NCBI GenBank assembly: GCA_964473995.1
Contig: CAYYRB010000032.1
Location: 1-24,944, forward strand
Direction of reading: 5' to 3'
Source: JAKRSD01 sp964473995
GTDB lineage: Bacteria > Bacteroidota > Bacteroidia > CAIKAF01
DNA: 24,944 bases
The notes beneath the pieces were generated by a model. That model saw only the letters and a list, made by a program, of their open reading frames with translations, was not told the DNA's origin and made no database searches. How positions within the stretch are numbered: position 1 is the stretch's first letter; the number at the start of each line of letters is the position of its first letter. A program made the position numbers and the translations under genes. This document shows, in pieces, positions 1 through 8,061 of the stretch.

Positions 1-364
1 GGTGAAGTGCCGCCAGACGCCGTCCGAAAACCTCCCAGAAGTCAAGCTCAAAATCGCCTGATTCCAAGTGTTCCATCACAAGGTAGCAGGTATCATCCTC
101 TTCGGCAGAGCCAAGCGGTTCAGGGACTTTAATTTCGCGGGCTTGGCCCAGCAGACGCAAACCTTCGGCTTCGGCTGCAAACATGCCTTCGCGCCCGTCC
201 AGTGAATTCCATTTGGCAAAAAAATGGCCTTTATCAGTGCGGATAACCGCGGCGGAATTGATGGATCCGCCCCCCTTTCGCTCAAATCCCGTGAATACGG
301 GTATAGCACCCAGATAGTCGGCAATGATGCGCTGAATAGGGGATGGAATGGGAAAATCTGCCAT
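1..364 (-). CDS. Fructosamine kinase family protein, N-terminal 121 residues (partial)
   Basis: Reading the minus strand from the ATG at 364 gives 121 open codons that run off the left edge. The segment matches the N-lobe of fructosamine/ketosamine-3-kinases: a Gly-rich stretch then SINSAAVI near residues 28-38, the kinase-like lysine in FAKWN around residue 47, EAEGLRLLGQ around residues 63-72, the VPEPLG loop, LVMEHLE, and a C-terminal part ending GRRLAALH. Known family members phosphorylate the sugar moiety of glycated amines or proteins so that it is released (protein deglycation); they are cytosolic. The catalytic HGD and DxD residues would lie beyond the window edge, so activity cannot be judged. 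I see no clear -7/-33 promoter upstream. The gene is divergent from tRNA-Ala. A longer open frame at 76-393 on the same strand is out of frame and looks like a shadow. Confidence 0.88.
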   Translation of the reverse strand, partial: MADFPIPSPIQRIIADYLGAIPVFTGFERKGGGSINSAAVIRTDKGHFFAKWNSLDGREGMFAAEAEGLRLLGQAREIKVPEPLGSAEEDDTCYLVMEHLESGDFELDFWEVFGRRLAALH

Positions 365-487
365 AAATAGTTCTTGCAATCACAAAAAAACATATTTTTG
401 TACCGCTTTTGAAGGGAGTTATCTTAAAGATACAAACCGAAAAAAGTTAAAAAAGTGCCGGGTAAAATCCGTGTTTGACATATACAA

Positions 488-561
<74 letters not shown>

Positions 562-568
562 CTAAATT

Positions 569-591
569 AAGACCTTTCGGGGTCTTTTTTT
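569..591 (+). terminator. Rho-independent terminator of tRNA-Ala
   Basis: A stem AAGACC (569-574) pairs with GGTCTT (581-586) across a six-base loop and is followed by a run of T to 591. It starts eight bases after the tRNA. The T run is only on the plus side, so it serves the tRNA rather than the convergent esterase gene. Confidence 0.75.
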
Positions 592-602
592 ATGCCTGCA
601 CG

Positions 603-2561
603 TTAAGGCAAAACCACTACAAATCGCTTCATGTGGTAAGTGCCGTCTGCCTCCGTGAGGGAAAGCAGATACAATCCGGCAGAAATGGGCGGTGCGAGGC
701 GGATTCCATTGTTTGCACTTGCGGTTTCTTCCTTTATTTTTTGCCCTGAAAGGGTTGTCCATTCTATGCGGAAAATTCCGTGTTCAGGCCCCTTGATGAT
801 TATTTCTTCGCGGGCCGGATTTGGAAAAACTTGCCATCTGTCGGTCGTGTTTTCGGGCGAGGAAAGGTTGTTGATCGAAAACGGAAAAGACAGTGCGTCA
901 CACCCTTGTGCGTTGCTCACTTGCACGGTATACACTCCGTTGGCGATTATCTCGTTGGCGGACAGCGTGGCGCCCGGGATCAGCGTACCATCAAGAAACC
1001 ATTGGTAAGCGACGTATTGCGGAGGCACGGAAAGTGTGTTGCCGATGCGTGTTATAAACGGAGCTACCGGTGAGGGAATTACGGTGAGTGTTCCCGTGGT
1101 CGTGTCGGCACAACCGGCGGACGTCATCCCGTATACCGAATACGAAACGTTCTGCGAAGGCCAAGCCAGAACAGAAGATCCTGTGGTTGAGGACAGCCAG
1201 TTTCCGCCGTTCCACTGATAGGATGCAGCCCCAGTGGCGGTGAGCGTGGCTGTATCACCGGCACAAAGTTGCGTGGGAGCCTGCACCGAAACAATCGGCT
1301 TGGGCGTAATGCTGACTATTTTAACTAGAGAAGAATCAGCGGGGAAATCGAGGTGATTAAACTCACGCACCGAGACCTGTCCCGTACCGGGGCTGTTCCA
1401 GCGTACGCGTATTTTGTTGTTCTGTACCTGTAGAATTTGTCCGTTCTGCACCTGCCAGCAGTAGCGGAATCCGGTGCGCAGGGGCACTTGATACCAAAAA
1501 GCATCGCCTGTGCAGGCGTTTTCGGGGCCGCTCAGCTGGGTAAAGGTGGGCTTCAGTTGATTGTACAGAAAAAGGCGTATCCCGTTTAGGATGGGAATTT
1601 GAAATTCGGTGGGACCCGCCACCCATGTCTGTTCCAATCCTGCGCCCCAAAGTTGGTGCAGAGCGCTGGCATAGGTGTAGAATTCGTGGTGGATGCCCAG
1701 TTGCTGGGTTCGTTCATAGATTTTGGCCGATCCGTACACCATGGGCAGTGTAGCACCCACGGTAAACGGAAATCCCTGTGTGTAGGGCACGAGGGGATCT
1801 GCATCGCCGTGAAAACTCACGATGGGCGGATCATTCGGTTCTATCCAGGTGAGATAGCCCAAGGCTCCCCACATGTTGATGACGCCGCGTACTTTATGCG
1901 AAAAGGGGTAGCTGTTTCCGGAGCAGTTGATGCAGCCCAAATCGGGAGCGGGAAAAAGACCGCCTGAGGCGTAGGAAGAGGCTGGGCGTTCATCGTCTTC
2001 GCCGTAAGCCATGTGCATGGCGGCAAAACTGCCTGCGCTGCATCCGCCGACGAAAATGGCGGATGTATCAATTTTATAAACCGAAGCAAAGTTTTTGAAA
2101 TACCTTACCGCGGCGGCATAATCCTGAGTAGCCCGATACACGGCTCGTTCGCCCGAGGAGGCGCTTGACGGATTCAAACCGAGGCGGTATTGGATGGAAG
2201 CGGTAACATAACCGAGATGAGCCAACGAATCGCAGGCGGCTTGTATGTCGGCGTCGTTTTTGGTGCCCAGCACGAACGCTCCGCCGTAAGCCAAAATCAC
2301 CAACGGCCTTTTCTGAAGCGTATCCCCTGCAGGTTGCCATACATCCAAAAATAGATTCTGGCTTACGGTCTGTGTTTCGTTGATGTAAACCGAAGGCAGG
2401 CTTTGCACGGTGGCGTATAGGATATCGGACGTTTTTTGCACGTTGGGAAACACGCGCTGTTTGTAGCGCTGCGATGTACAGGGTTGGCCATATAGCGGTT
2501 CTATGATGCAAAGCAATGCGCAAACGAGTACTGCAAAAGGCGGGAGGGTGTTGCGTTTCAT
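603..2561 (-). CDS. Secreted alpha/beta-hydrolase (esterase-like) with Ig-like modules and T9SS type A tail
   Basis: Start chosen at 2561 because this Met begins a clean signal peptide (MKRNTLPPF, hydrophobic core, cut near YGQ); an in-frame ATG at 2576 would add five residues. Numbered from 2561, residues 50-335 look like a carboxylesterase/alpha-beta hydrolase: an oxyanion-type AYGGAF loop near 92-97, nucleophile Ser175 in GCSAG, acid Asp in HGDADP (253 or 255), and His302 in ALHQLWG. Two Ig/PKD-like modules follow (about 410-560), with CAGD and paired Cys. The last ~75 residues (WQVFPNPAREE to KRFVVV) are a T9SS type A sorting domain, so the protein should cross the outer membrane and be released or attached to the surface. 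The substrate is unknown; CSAG rather than ESAG at the nucleophile elbow is slightly unusual. Its 3' end converges on tRNA-Ala. Confidence 0.88.
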   Translation of the reverse strand: MKRNTLPPFAVLVCALLCIIEPLYGQPCTSQRYKQRVFPNVQKTSDILYATVQSLPSVYINETQTVSQNLFLDVWQPAGDTLQKRPLVILAYGGAFVLGTKNDADIQAACDSLAHLGYVTASIQYRLGLNPSSASSGERAVYRATQDYAAAVRYFKNFASVYKIDTSAIFVGGCSAGSFAAMHMAYGEDDERPASSYASGGLFPAPDLGCINCSGNSYPFSHKVRGVINMWGALGYLTWIEPNDPPIVSFHGDADPLVPYTQGFPFTVGATLPMVYGSAKIYERTQQLGIHHEFYTYASALHQLWGAGLEQTWVAGPTEFQIPILNGIRLFLYNQLKPTFTQLSGPENACTGDAFWYQVPLRTGFRYCWQVQNGQILQVQNNKIRVRWNSPGTGQVSVREFNHLDFPADSSLVKIVSITPKPIVSVQAPTQLCAGDTATLTATGAASYQWNGGNWLSSTTGSSVLAWPSQNVSYSVYGMTSAGCADTTTGTLTVIPSPVAPFITRIGNTLSVPPQYVAYQWFLDGTLIPGATLSANEIIANGVYTVQVSNAQGCDALSFPFSINNLSSPENTTDRWQVFPNPAREEIIIKGPEHGIFRIEWTTLSGQKIKEETASANNGIRLAPPISAGLYLLSLTEADGTYHMKRFVVVLP

Positions 2562-2661
2562 ATGTCGAAGGTACACATATTTCGTTTTTTCGTTTTCAGC
2601 ATATCATTTTTTGGCATACCATTTGTTTTTAAAGTCTTATAACAAATAAAAATGCACGCGT

Positions 2662-3195
2662 ATGAAAACAAGTAAAATCATTTTTGCTGTATTTGCCTGT
2701 CTTTTTTTCGTTGGGCGCACATTTGCCCAACAGATTGGTTATGACAGTGTGAAAGAATTGGACAAGCGGCTGGTTGAATTTACTGCAGTTCTTGAAATGC
2801 AAGTCAACCGCATGGAGGGAAGCAATTTGAAAAAAACCGCAAGGGCCGCTGCCAAGGTGTTGAAGCATGAAACCAAAAAGGTGCTTAGAAAGATAGAAAC
2901 CGAGTATCCGGCGGATGACAATTATGTATTGAATGCCGTGTTTGATAACGCTCTGGCTCAGGACATCCAATCGTTTGCTCCTGCCACTGCCAGCTTTTTG
3001 AGAACCCGGGCCACCATAACCTTGATTGAAGGAGGGGAGCGGGAAATAGCTGCACGTCCTGAATATTATCGGGTTTTGATAAATATTAAAAAGTTCAGCG
3101 GACGATTGAACAATTCAACAGGGTTCAGGCAAGTGAAATTGTACACGGAAATGCTGAAAATAGAACATCGAAATTTGAAAGAGTTAATGCAATAA
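2662..3195 (+). CDS. Small secreted, mostly helical protein of unknown family
   Basis: 177 residues. A typical signal peptide (MKTSKIIFAVFACLFFVGRTFAQ) is cut near residue 22, so it is exported to the periplasm or beyond. The mature part is rich in Lys, Glu, Arg and Leu with heptad-like spacing (for example 30-80 and 140-177) and looks entirely alpha-helical, with no cysteine and no T9SS tail. I recognise no family. It stands alone: the divergent esterase gene begins 100 bases upstream and a strong terminator follows 17 bases after the stop. The ATG is the first codon of the signal peptide and has no competing start. Confidence 0.75.
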   Translation: MKTSKIIFAVFACLFFVGRTFAQQIGYDSVKELDKRLVEFTAVLEMQVNRMEGSNLKKTARAAAKVLKHETKKVLRKIETEYPADDNYVLNAVFDNALAQDIQSFAPATASFLRTRATITLIEGGEREIAARPEYYRVLINIKKFSGRLNNSTGFRQVKLYTEMLKIEHRNLKELMQ

Positions 3196-3204
3196 GGAGA
3201 TAAT

Positions 3205-3234
3205 AAAAAAAGGGAAGAGAATCTTCCGTTTTTT
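3205..3234. terminator. Bidirectional intrinsic terminator
   Basis: GGAAGA (3213-3218) and TCTTCC (3222-3227) form a six-base-pair stem with a three-base loop. It is flanked by an A run (3205-3211) on the left and a T run (3229-3234) on the right, so it reads as stem plus U-tract on both strands. It sits between the convergent genes ending at 3195 (+) and 3288 (-) and can stop both. Confidence 0.8.
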
Positions 3235-3287
3235 GTTTTTTCATGGTTTTGCCCCCATGATTTTTATGCGGTTACAGAAAAAGTCAA

Positions 3288-3803
3288 TCAGGCGTGAAGT
3301 AGCAGGTCTGCCGAAGTAAATTCGGGAGTCAACATAAATTTTGGCATAATGAATTGACTATTTGTTTCCAAGGAAATCGGCATAAATAAATCGGCATTTT
3401 TCTCATCCGATTTTATTTGTACTGACGTATTCGTGTTTGTGAGATCATGTTCATACGTTGACACGGATTTGAAGAATGCCGGCAAATATCCGTTGTTGAA
3501 AATCGTTTCAATCGTATGCTCTATTTCGCCGTAATCCGGCAAAAAGCTGTTCGTTTCATCACGCCCATCTGCACGAAGATTGACGTTTATCACATTTCTA
3601 CTATAACTGATTTTTTCAATGAGATGAACGAATTTATGTTCTTTTTTACCCGGTTTAACCCAAAAAAAACCACCGATTTTTACGCTGTTTTTCAGATTAT
3701 ATCTTAGCTCATTTTCCATTGTTTTTTCCAGCCGAAATTTGCAAGGGGTAACCCATGAAAACAGGCTGATTTTATCTCTCATTTCAGCGCGTAAAAAGCC
3801 CAT
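3288..3803 (-). CDS. Hypothetical protein, no recognised family
   Basis: 171 residues from the ATG at 3803; an internal Met at 3719 (MENELRYNLKNS) is an alternative start and would remove 28 residues that contain little recognisable structure. There is no signal peptide or membrane segment, so it is probably cytosolic. Composition is Asn-, Lys-, Phe- and Thr-rich, and the DNA looks more AT-rich than the neighbouring aspS. No motif is recognisable; alternating hydrophobic stretches suggest mixed alpha/beta structure. It lies 91 bases downstream of aspS on the same strand and is closed by the bidirectional terminator, so it could be the last gene of the aspS transcript or an independent insertion. 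Confidence 0.6.
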   Translation of the reverse strand: MGFLRAEMRDKISLFSWVTPCKFRLEKTMENELRYNLKNSVKIGGFFWVKPGKKEHKFVHLIEKISYSRNVINVNLRADGRDETNSFLPDYGEIEHTIETIFNNGYLPAFFKSVSTYEHDLTNTNTSVQIKSDEKNADLFMPISLETNSQFIMPKFMLTPEFTSADLLLHA

Positions 3804-3894
3804 GGTTTTGCAGATGGAAATAACTTCGTTTATATCGGCAGCGAAGATTTTTTGTTATAAACAGAGGGGAGAACCATCATGGACTTGGCGAAAA

Positions 3895-5649
3895 TCACTT
3901 TTTTTCGTCTCGCAGGGATATGTTCAATTCCGTCAATTGTTCTTCAGAAATGGCAGACGGGCTGTCAATCATCACATCGCGTCCCGCATTGTTTTTGGGG
4001 AATGCTATAAAATCGCGGATCACTTCGGCCCCGCCGAACAGGGAACAAAGCCGGTCAAAACCGAAGGCAATGCCGCCATGCGGAGGAGCGCCGTATTCAA
4101 ATGCATTCATGAGAAACCCGAATTGGCGTCGGGCTTCTTCTTCACTGAATCCCAATAAGCGGAACATACGCATCTGCAAATCCCGGTCGAATATCCGGAT
4201 GGAACCGCCGCCTACTTCCACACCATTGATGACCATATCGTAGGCATTGGCCCGCACCGCCCCGGGGTCGGTATCCAACAGATGGATATCTTCCGGTTTG
4301 GGCGAGGTAAACGGGTGGTGCATGGCATGATAACGTCCGCTTTCTTCATCAAATTCCAGTAGGGGAAAATCCACCACCCAGTGGCAGGAGAACGTGTCTT
4401 TGGAACGCAGGCCAAGTCGGTTGCCCATTTCTAGGCGGAGTTCATTGAGCTGCTTACGCACCTTGTTCGTTTCACCTGCCAGAATAAGCATCAGGTCGCC
4501 GGGTTTTGCCCCGAAAACTTCGGCCCAGGCTCTCAGGTCATTTTCGTTATAAAATTTATCCACGCTTGATTTGAGGGTGCCGTCGGTGTTATATCGTGCA
4601 TACACCAACCCCGATGCGCCTATCTGCGGACGTTTTACGAAGTCCGTAAGCTCGTCGAGTTGTTTGCGTGTGAATTCGGCGGCACCTTCTGCACAAATGC
4701 CTACCACCAATTCGGCATCATCAAATACCTTAAACCCTTTGTTTTTAACGAGCGTATTCAGTTCGGTAAACTTCATGCCGAATCGGATGTCGGGTTTATC
4801 GGAACCGTAATTCCTGATGGCATCCGCATAAGACATGCGCGTCATGGGGGGAATCTCGATGTTTTTTACCGTTTTGAACAGGTGGCGCACCAGGCCTTCG
4901 AATGTGTTTAAAATATCTTCCTGTTTTACGAAACTCATTTCGCAGTCTATCTGGGTAAATTCGGGCTGCCGGTCTGCACGCAGGTCTTCATCCCGGAAAC
5001 ACTTCACGATTTGGTAGTATTTATCGAAACCCGACACCATAAGCAGCTGCTTAAAGGTTTGGGGCGACTGGGGAAGTGCATAAAATTCGCCGGGGTTCAT
5101 ACGTGAAGGCACCACAAAGTCGCGTGCGCCTTCGGGCGTGGATTTGATGAGCACGGGTGTTTCCACCTCGATAAATTGCAAAGAATCTAAATAACGGCGG
5201 GTTTCAGAGCCCATTCGGTGACGCAGTTCCAGGTTTTTCCGAACCGCTTCGCGGCGCAGATCCAGATAACGGTACTTCATTCGGAGTTCATCGCCTCCGT
5301 CGGTTTCGTCCTCCAGCGTGAAGGGAGGGGTGATGGATTTGTTGAGGATGTGGAATGTGGTTGCTTCAATTTCTATTTCACCCGTAGGCATCTGACGGTT
5401 TTTGCTTTCGCGTTCTTTTACCGTGCCGGTAACCTGAATCACAAATTCGCGTCCCAGTTTGCGAGCTTCTGTGCAGAGTGCGGCATCGGTCTCCAGGTTA
5501 AAGGCCAATTGGGTAATGCCGTATCGATCGCGCAGATCGATAAACGTGAGTCCGCCCAGATCCCGGCTTTTTTTTACCCAGCCGGCCAGAGTTACGATTT
5601 TGCCTGCATCACTGAGGCGTAGTTCGCCGCAGGTGTGTGAACGAAACAT
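3895..5649 (-). CDS. aspS: Aspartyl-tRNA synthetase
   Basis: 584 residues, the usual length for the bacterial class IIb enzyme, which charges tRNA-Asp with aspartate in the cytosol. In order: N-terminal OB-fold anticodon-binding domain (about 1-105, MFRSHTCGELR start), class II core with the motif 2 region CFRDEDLRADRQPEFTQ (217-233), the bacterial GAD insertion (roughly 290-410), and motif 3 GGIAFGFDRL (525-534). Residue 31 is Leu in SRDLGG, as in tRNA-Asp-specific enzymes such as that of E. coli; non-discriminating AspRS often has His there, so this is probably the discriminating form (inference). All signature parts are intact. A -7 promoter box at 5672-5679 lies just upstream, so it may be transcribed on its own as well as from the genes before it. 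Confidence 0.97.
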   Translation of the reverse strand: MFRSHTCGELRLSDAGKIVTLAGWVKKSRDLGGLTFIDLRDRYGITQLAFNLETDAALCTEARKLGREFVIQVTGTVKERESKNRQMPTGEIEIEATTFHILNKSITPPFTLEDETDGGDELRMKYRYLDLRREAVRKNLELRHRMGSETRRYLDSLQFIEVETPVLIKSTPEGARDFVVPSRMNPGEFYALPQSPQTFKQLLMVSGFDKYYQIVKCFRDEDLRADRQPEFTQIDCEMSFVKQEDILNTFEGLVRHLFKTVKNIEIPPMTRMSYADAIRNYGSDKPDIRFGMKFTELNTLVKNKGFKVFDDAELVVGICAEGAAEFTRKQLDELTDFVKRPQIGASGLVYARYNTDGTLKSSVDKFYNENDLRAWAEVFGAKPGDLMLILAGETNKVRKQLNELRLEMGNRLGLRSKDTFSCHWVVDFPLLEFDEESGRYHAMHHPFTSPKPEDIHLLDTDPGAVRANAYDMVINGVEVGGGSIRIFDRDLQMRMFRLLGFSEEEARRQFGFLMNAFEYGAPPHGGIAFGFDRLCSLFGGAEVIRDFIAFPKNNAGRDVMIDSPSAISEEQLTELNISLRDEKK

Positions 5650-5671
5650 AGTAAGTACAAATTGATTGCTG

Positions 5672-5679
5672 CAAAAATA
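5672..5679 (-). promoter_or_regulatory. Likely Bacteroidota -7 promoter element for aspS
   Basis: The minus strand reads TATTTTTG, an exact match to the Bacteroidota -7 consensus TAnnTTTG. It is 22 bases before the aspS ATG, giving a short leader. The -33 region about 20 bases further upstream has only a T-rich stretch, not a clear TTTG. Confidence 0.42.
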
Positions 5680-5719
5680 GCCGGAAAGGGCCTAAGGGCG
5701 AAAAAAATATGCGGTTTGG

Positions 5720-5935
5720 CTACAGTTTATCGAAAATACCCAGCGCAACAAGCGCCACAAAGTAGATTACGGTAAAAACCAACGGGACTCCCACACCGAA
5801 AATAATTACCAGCGTAATTACCTTTTTATTGCGCGCCTCTTCCTTTGCTTTTTCATTCAGGAAATAAGCTTCAAAAGCTTCGCGTTCTTTTCGTTTTTTT
5901 TCTTCTTCTCCTGATACGTTTTCCGTGTTTTCCAT
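5720..5935 (-). CDS. Small membrane protein of unknown function
   Basis: 71 residues. Residues 1-38 are highly charged (Glu/Lys/Arg) and likely helical or coiled coil. Residues about 39-66 form one long or two short hydrophobic membrane segments (VITLVIIFGVGVPLVFTVIY onward), ending in a short DKL tail. Small proteins of this design are frequent in Bacteroidota and uncharacterised. It lies between the slyD-like gene (43 bases upstream) and aspS (70 bases downstream), all on the minus strand, so co-transcription with slyD is likely. Confidence 0.7.
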   Translation of the reverse strand: MENTENVSGEEEKKRKEREAFEAYFLNEKAKEEARNKKVITLVIIFGVGVPLVFTVIYFVALVALGIFDKL

Positions 5936-5978
5936 TCGTAATTTAAATTAGAAAATCAGGAACCGGGACATGCACCTT

Positions 5979-6485
5979 TTAATGATGATGACCGCCTTCC
6001 CCGTGCACATGACCATGAGCAATTTCCTCTTCAGATGCGGGCCGCACACCCGTGATGATTCCGGAAAAGTGAAGGTCTTTGCCGGCCATGGGATGATTGA
6101 AATCAATTTTTACCGTTTCCAGCCCACGGCTCAGAACGATTCCCTGGAGCAGGCGGTTTTCATCGTCGCGCAGGCGCACGGTGCCTCCAACGGTGAGCAT
6201 GTCTTCGGCCAATTGGCCGTTCACCATAAAAATGTCAATGGGAACTTCCACGACTGCTTCAGCATCCAAAGGTCCGTAGGCGTCCATGTGAAGTAATGTA
6301 AATTCGTAGGCATCGCCTTGTGATTTTCCCGAGAGGTGTTCCTCAAATTTGGGTAAAAGCTGTCCGGCGCCATACAGAAAAACCAGTGGTTGATCTGCTT
6401 CTACCTGTTGAATGATTTCCTTGTTTTCTCCCGCTTCGCGGAGGGTGTAGGTGATAGACACTACTTTGTTTTGACCGATTTGCAT
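5979..6485 (-). CDS. slyD: SlyD-like FKBP-type peptidyl-prolyl cis-trans isomerase
   Basis: 168 residues. The FKBP core is split by an IF (chaperone) insert in the SlyD manner: residues 1-65 with VSITYTL, PLVFLYGAGQLLPKFEEHL and GDAYEFTL; the insert about 70-125; then the diagnostic FNHPMAGKDLHF (129-140) closing the FKBP fold. The C terminus is His-rich (HGHVHGEGGHHH, 157-168), like the metal-binding tail of SlyD, so Ni/Zn binding is likely but the tail is short. Known SlyD proteins isomerise prolyl bonds, act as cytosolic folding helpers and supply nickel to hydrogenase maturation; no nickel enzyme is visible here. There is no signal peptide. It is the first of a likely slyD, 71-residue protein, aspS series and is preceded by a candidate promoter at 6569-6576. 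Confidence 0.88.
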   Translation of the reverse strand: MQIGQNKVVSITYTLREAGENKEIIQQVEADQPLVFLYGAGQLLPKFEEHLSGKSQGDAYEFTLLHMDAYGPLDAEAVVEVPIDIFMVNGQLAEDMLTVGGTVRLRDDENRLLQGIVLSRGLETVKIDFNHPMAGKDLHFSGIITGVRPASEEEIAHGHVHGEGGHHH

Positions 6486-6568
6486 GATGTGTTTTTTGTC
6501 CGACTTGCGGGATTTTACATAATGTAAGCCGGACTCTGCATGTAGACGCGAAATACGATTTACGGCAT

Positions 6569-6576
6569 CAAATATA
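6569..6576 (-). promoter_or_regulatory. Likely Bacteroidota -7 promoter element for the slyD-like gene
   Basis: The minus strand reads TATATTTG, an exact TAnnTTTG match, in the 165-base gap between the VWA gene stop and the slyD start. The -33 site is poor (TTC only). The predicted leader is about 75 bases. Confidence 0.45.
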
Positions 6577-6650
6577 GCTATTTCCCGAAGATAGAATATA
6601 GAACAGAAGTACTTGTAAAAACAGAGCTTTCCCGAATTGTGTATCGGTTT

Positions 6651-8015
6651 TCAGCGTTCACTTTGTTTCATGATTTCCAGCAACAGCCGTTCTGGAGAGG
6701 TGTCGGCTCCGTCCATACGCATGTATCCGCCGGCTCCTTTTGTCGCCATTTTTTCCATGCTTTTCAGAGCTTCGGCATCGCGTCCGAAAGCCATTACGCC
6801 CAATTTGATGTTTTTTTCCAGATAGTCCCGGATGATACTCTGAATGTCCATTCCGTGCTCATCGGTTTGTGGAAATTCGCCGTCTGTGGCGATGATAACC
6901 GAGTTGTTGCCACCGGGGATGAAATTTTTTTCAGCGAGCTCATAGGCAAAGCGCAAGCCCCGTATTCCGTAAGTGGCCCCGGCTGCCGATAGGGAATGAA
7001 TGATGCCGTTGAGCGTGTCTTTTTGGTTCCCGGGAATGCCTTTTATGCGCAAAACAGGTATGGTAGAGAAGGTAATTATGCTCACTCTGTCAGCTTCGCG
7101 CAGGGCTGCGGTTAGTTGAATCATGGCTTTTTTCAGCAGCTCCATGCGGCCCAGAATGCGCATCGAAGAGGAAACATCCAACACGAAAACCAGGTTGTTG
7201 GGTTTAAATTTTTCCAACGGCATGATGGAAGAGCCGCCTGTTTCGGTTTTCGGTTTTGGCAGCGTGTCGGGGATAATTTGCGTGATTTGGGGCTGCGGTT
7301 CGGGGTCAGGCTCCGGCAGGGGCTCCGGAGCCGTGACCGTGGGTTTAGGTTTACGCAGGTAAAACCGAAAATCGTGTTCCCCCGGCAAAATCAGCAGCCC
7401 GCTGTCTATCGGAAAGTATTCTTCCGCTCTTACCGATATGGCATATTCGCCCGTTCTGTAGTTTTTGGTTACGGCATTTCCATTGCCGGGTATTTTAAAA
7501 TCATCTGAATAGCCGCTATAGGAAAGCAGACTGAAACGCGCCCCGGGGACAGGTCGGTTCGTTTCCTGATCTAAGGCGATAAAGCGTTGCATAAAGGGAG
7601 GAGGCGGCCCTTGAAGCGCTTCCGTGGGACATGCCGTAAGGGCATCGGAGGCTATGGTTTTAATGTTTCCTTTTACGGTGATGCGAATCGGCTTTTCTGA
7701 AGTACTCAGAAACAAATCGGCCTGTTCGGTAAAGGCTCCCGAATGTGGCGTGTACAAGCGGAAAATAACAGTTGCCGTATCGCCGGGAGCCAGAAAGGTT
7801 TTCGGGTATTCGGCGGTTAGGTTGTTTGAACCGCTTATTTTTAGGATGGCAAGGGGACGGCTGCCTATATTCAGCACCTTCAATTCTGCGGGTTGGTTTT
7901 TCCACACATCAACCTGTCCATAGTCCAATGTATTCCCCGGCAATAACACGATAAACTGTCCGAATGAAACGAAGGAGAATCGATAAAACAGAAAAAGAAA
8001 GAAATACCGGTGCAT
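6651..8015 (-). CDS. Exported protein with DUF1573-like, carboxypeptidase-regulatory-like and VWA domains
   Basis: 454 residues. Residues 1-19 are a hydrophobic signal peptide cut near SFGQ. Residues about 27-117 resemble the DUF1573/ASH beta-sandwich (LDYGQV, LKVLNIGSRPLAILKI, LAPGDTATVIF). Residues about 140-222 resemble a carboxypeptidase-regulatory-like sandwich (ALDQETNRPVPGARFSL, GEYAISVRAEEYFP). A Pro/Glu-rich linker (223-258) leads to a von Willebrand A domain (274-450) with an intact MIDAS: D280-x-S-x-S284, Thr348 and Asp378 in IIATDGEF. VWA domains with a complete MIDAS bind ligands through a divalent metal. There is no T9SS tail, so it is probably periplasmic or anchored by partners. 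It begins 46 bases after the 908-residue adhesin-like gene with no promoter seen between, which suggests one transcript. I know no named protein with this order of domains. Confidence 0.8.
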   Translation of the reverse strand: MHRYFFLFLFYRFSFVSFGQFIVLLPGNTLDYGQVDVWKNQPAELKVLNIGSRPLAILKISGSNNLTAEYPKTFLAPGDTATVIFRLYTPHSGAFTEQADLFLSTSEKPIRITVKGNIKTIASDALTACPTEALQGPPPPFMQRFIALDQETNRPVPGARFSLLSYSGYSDDFKIPGNGNAVTKNYRTGEYAISVRAEEYFPIDSGLLILPGEHDFRFYLRKPKPTVTAPEPLPEPDPEPQPQITQIIPDTLPKPKTETGGSSIMPLEKFKPNNLVFVLDVSSSMRILGRMELLKKAMIQLTAALREADRVSIITFSTIPVLRIKGIPGNQKDTLNGIIHSLSAAGATYGIRGLRFAYELAEKNFIPGGNNSVIIATDGEFPQTDEHGMDIQSIIRDYLEKNIKLGVMAFGRDAEALKSMEKMATKGAGGYMRMDGADTSPERLLLEIMKQSER

Positions 8016-8061
8016 ACTTAAGTGAACGGAACGGCTGCTGAATTAGTATAACAGACCGTAA

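Noticed and set aside
76..393. 105-codon open frame on the minus strand at the left edge
   Set aside because: It overlaps the fructosamine kinase frame (start 364) in a different phase, and only the latter has family motifs.
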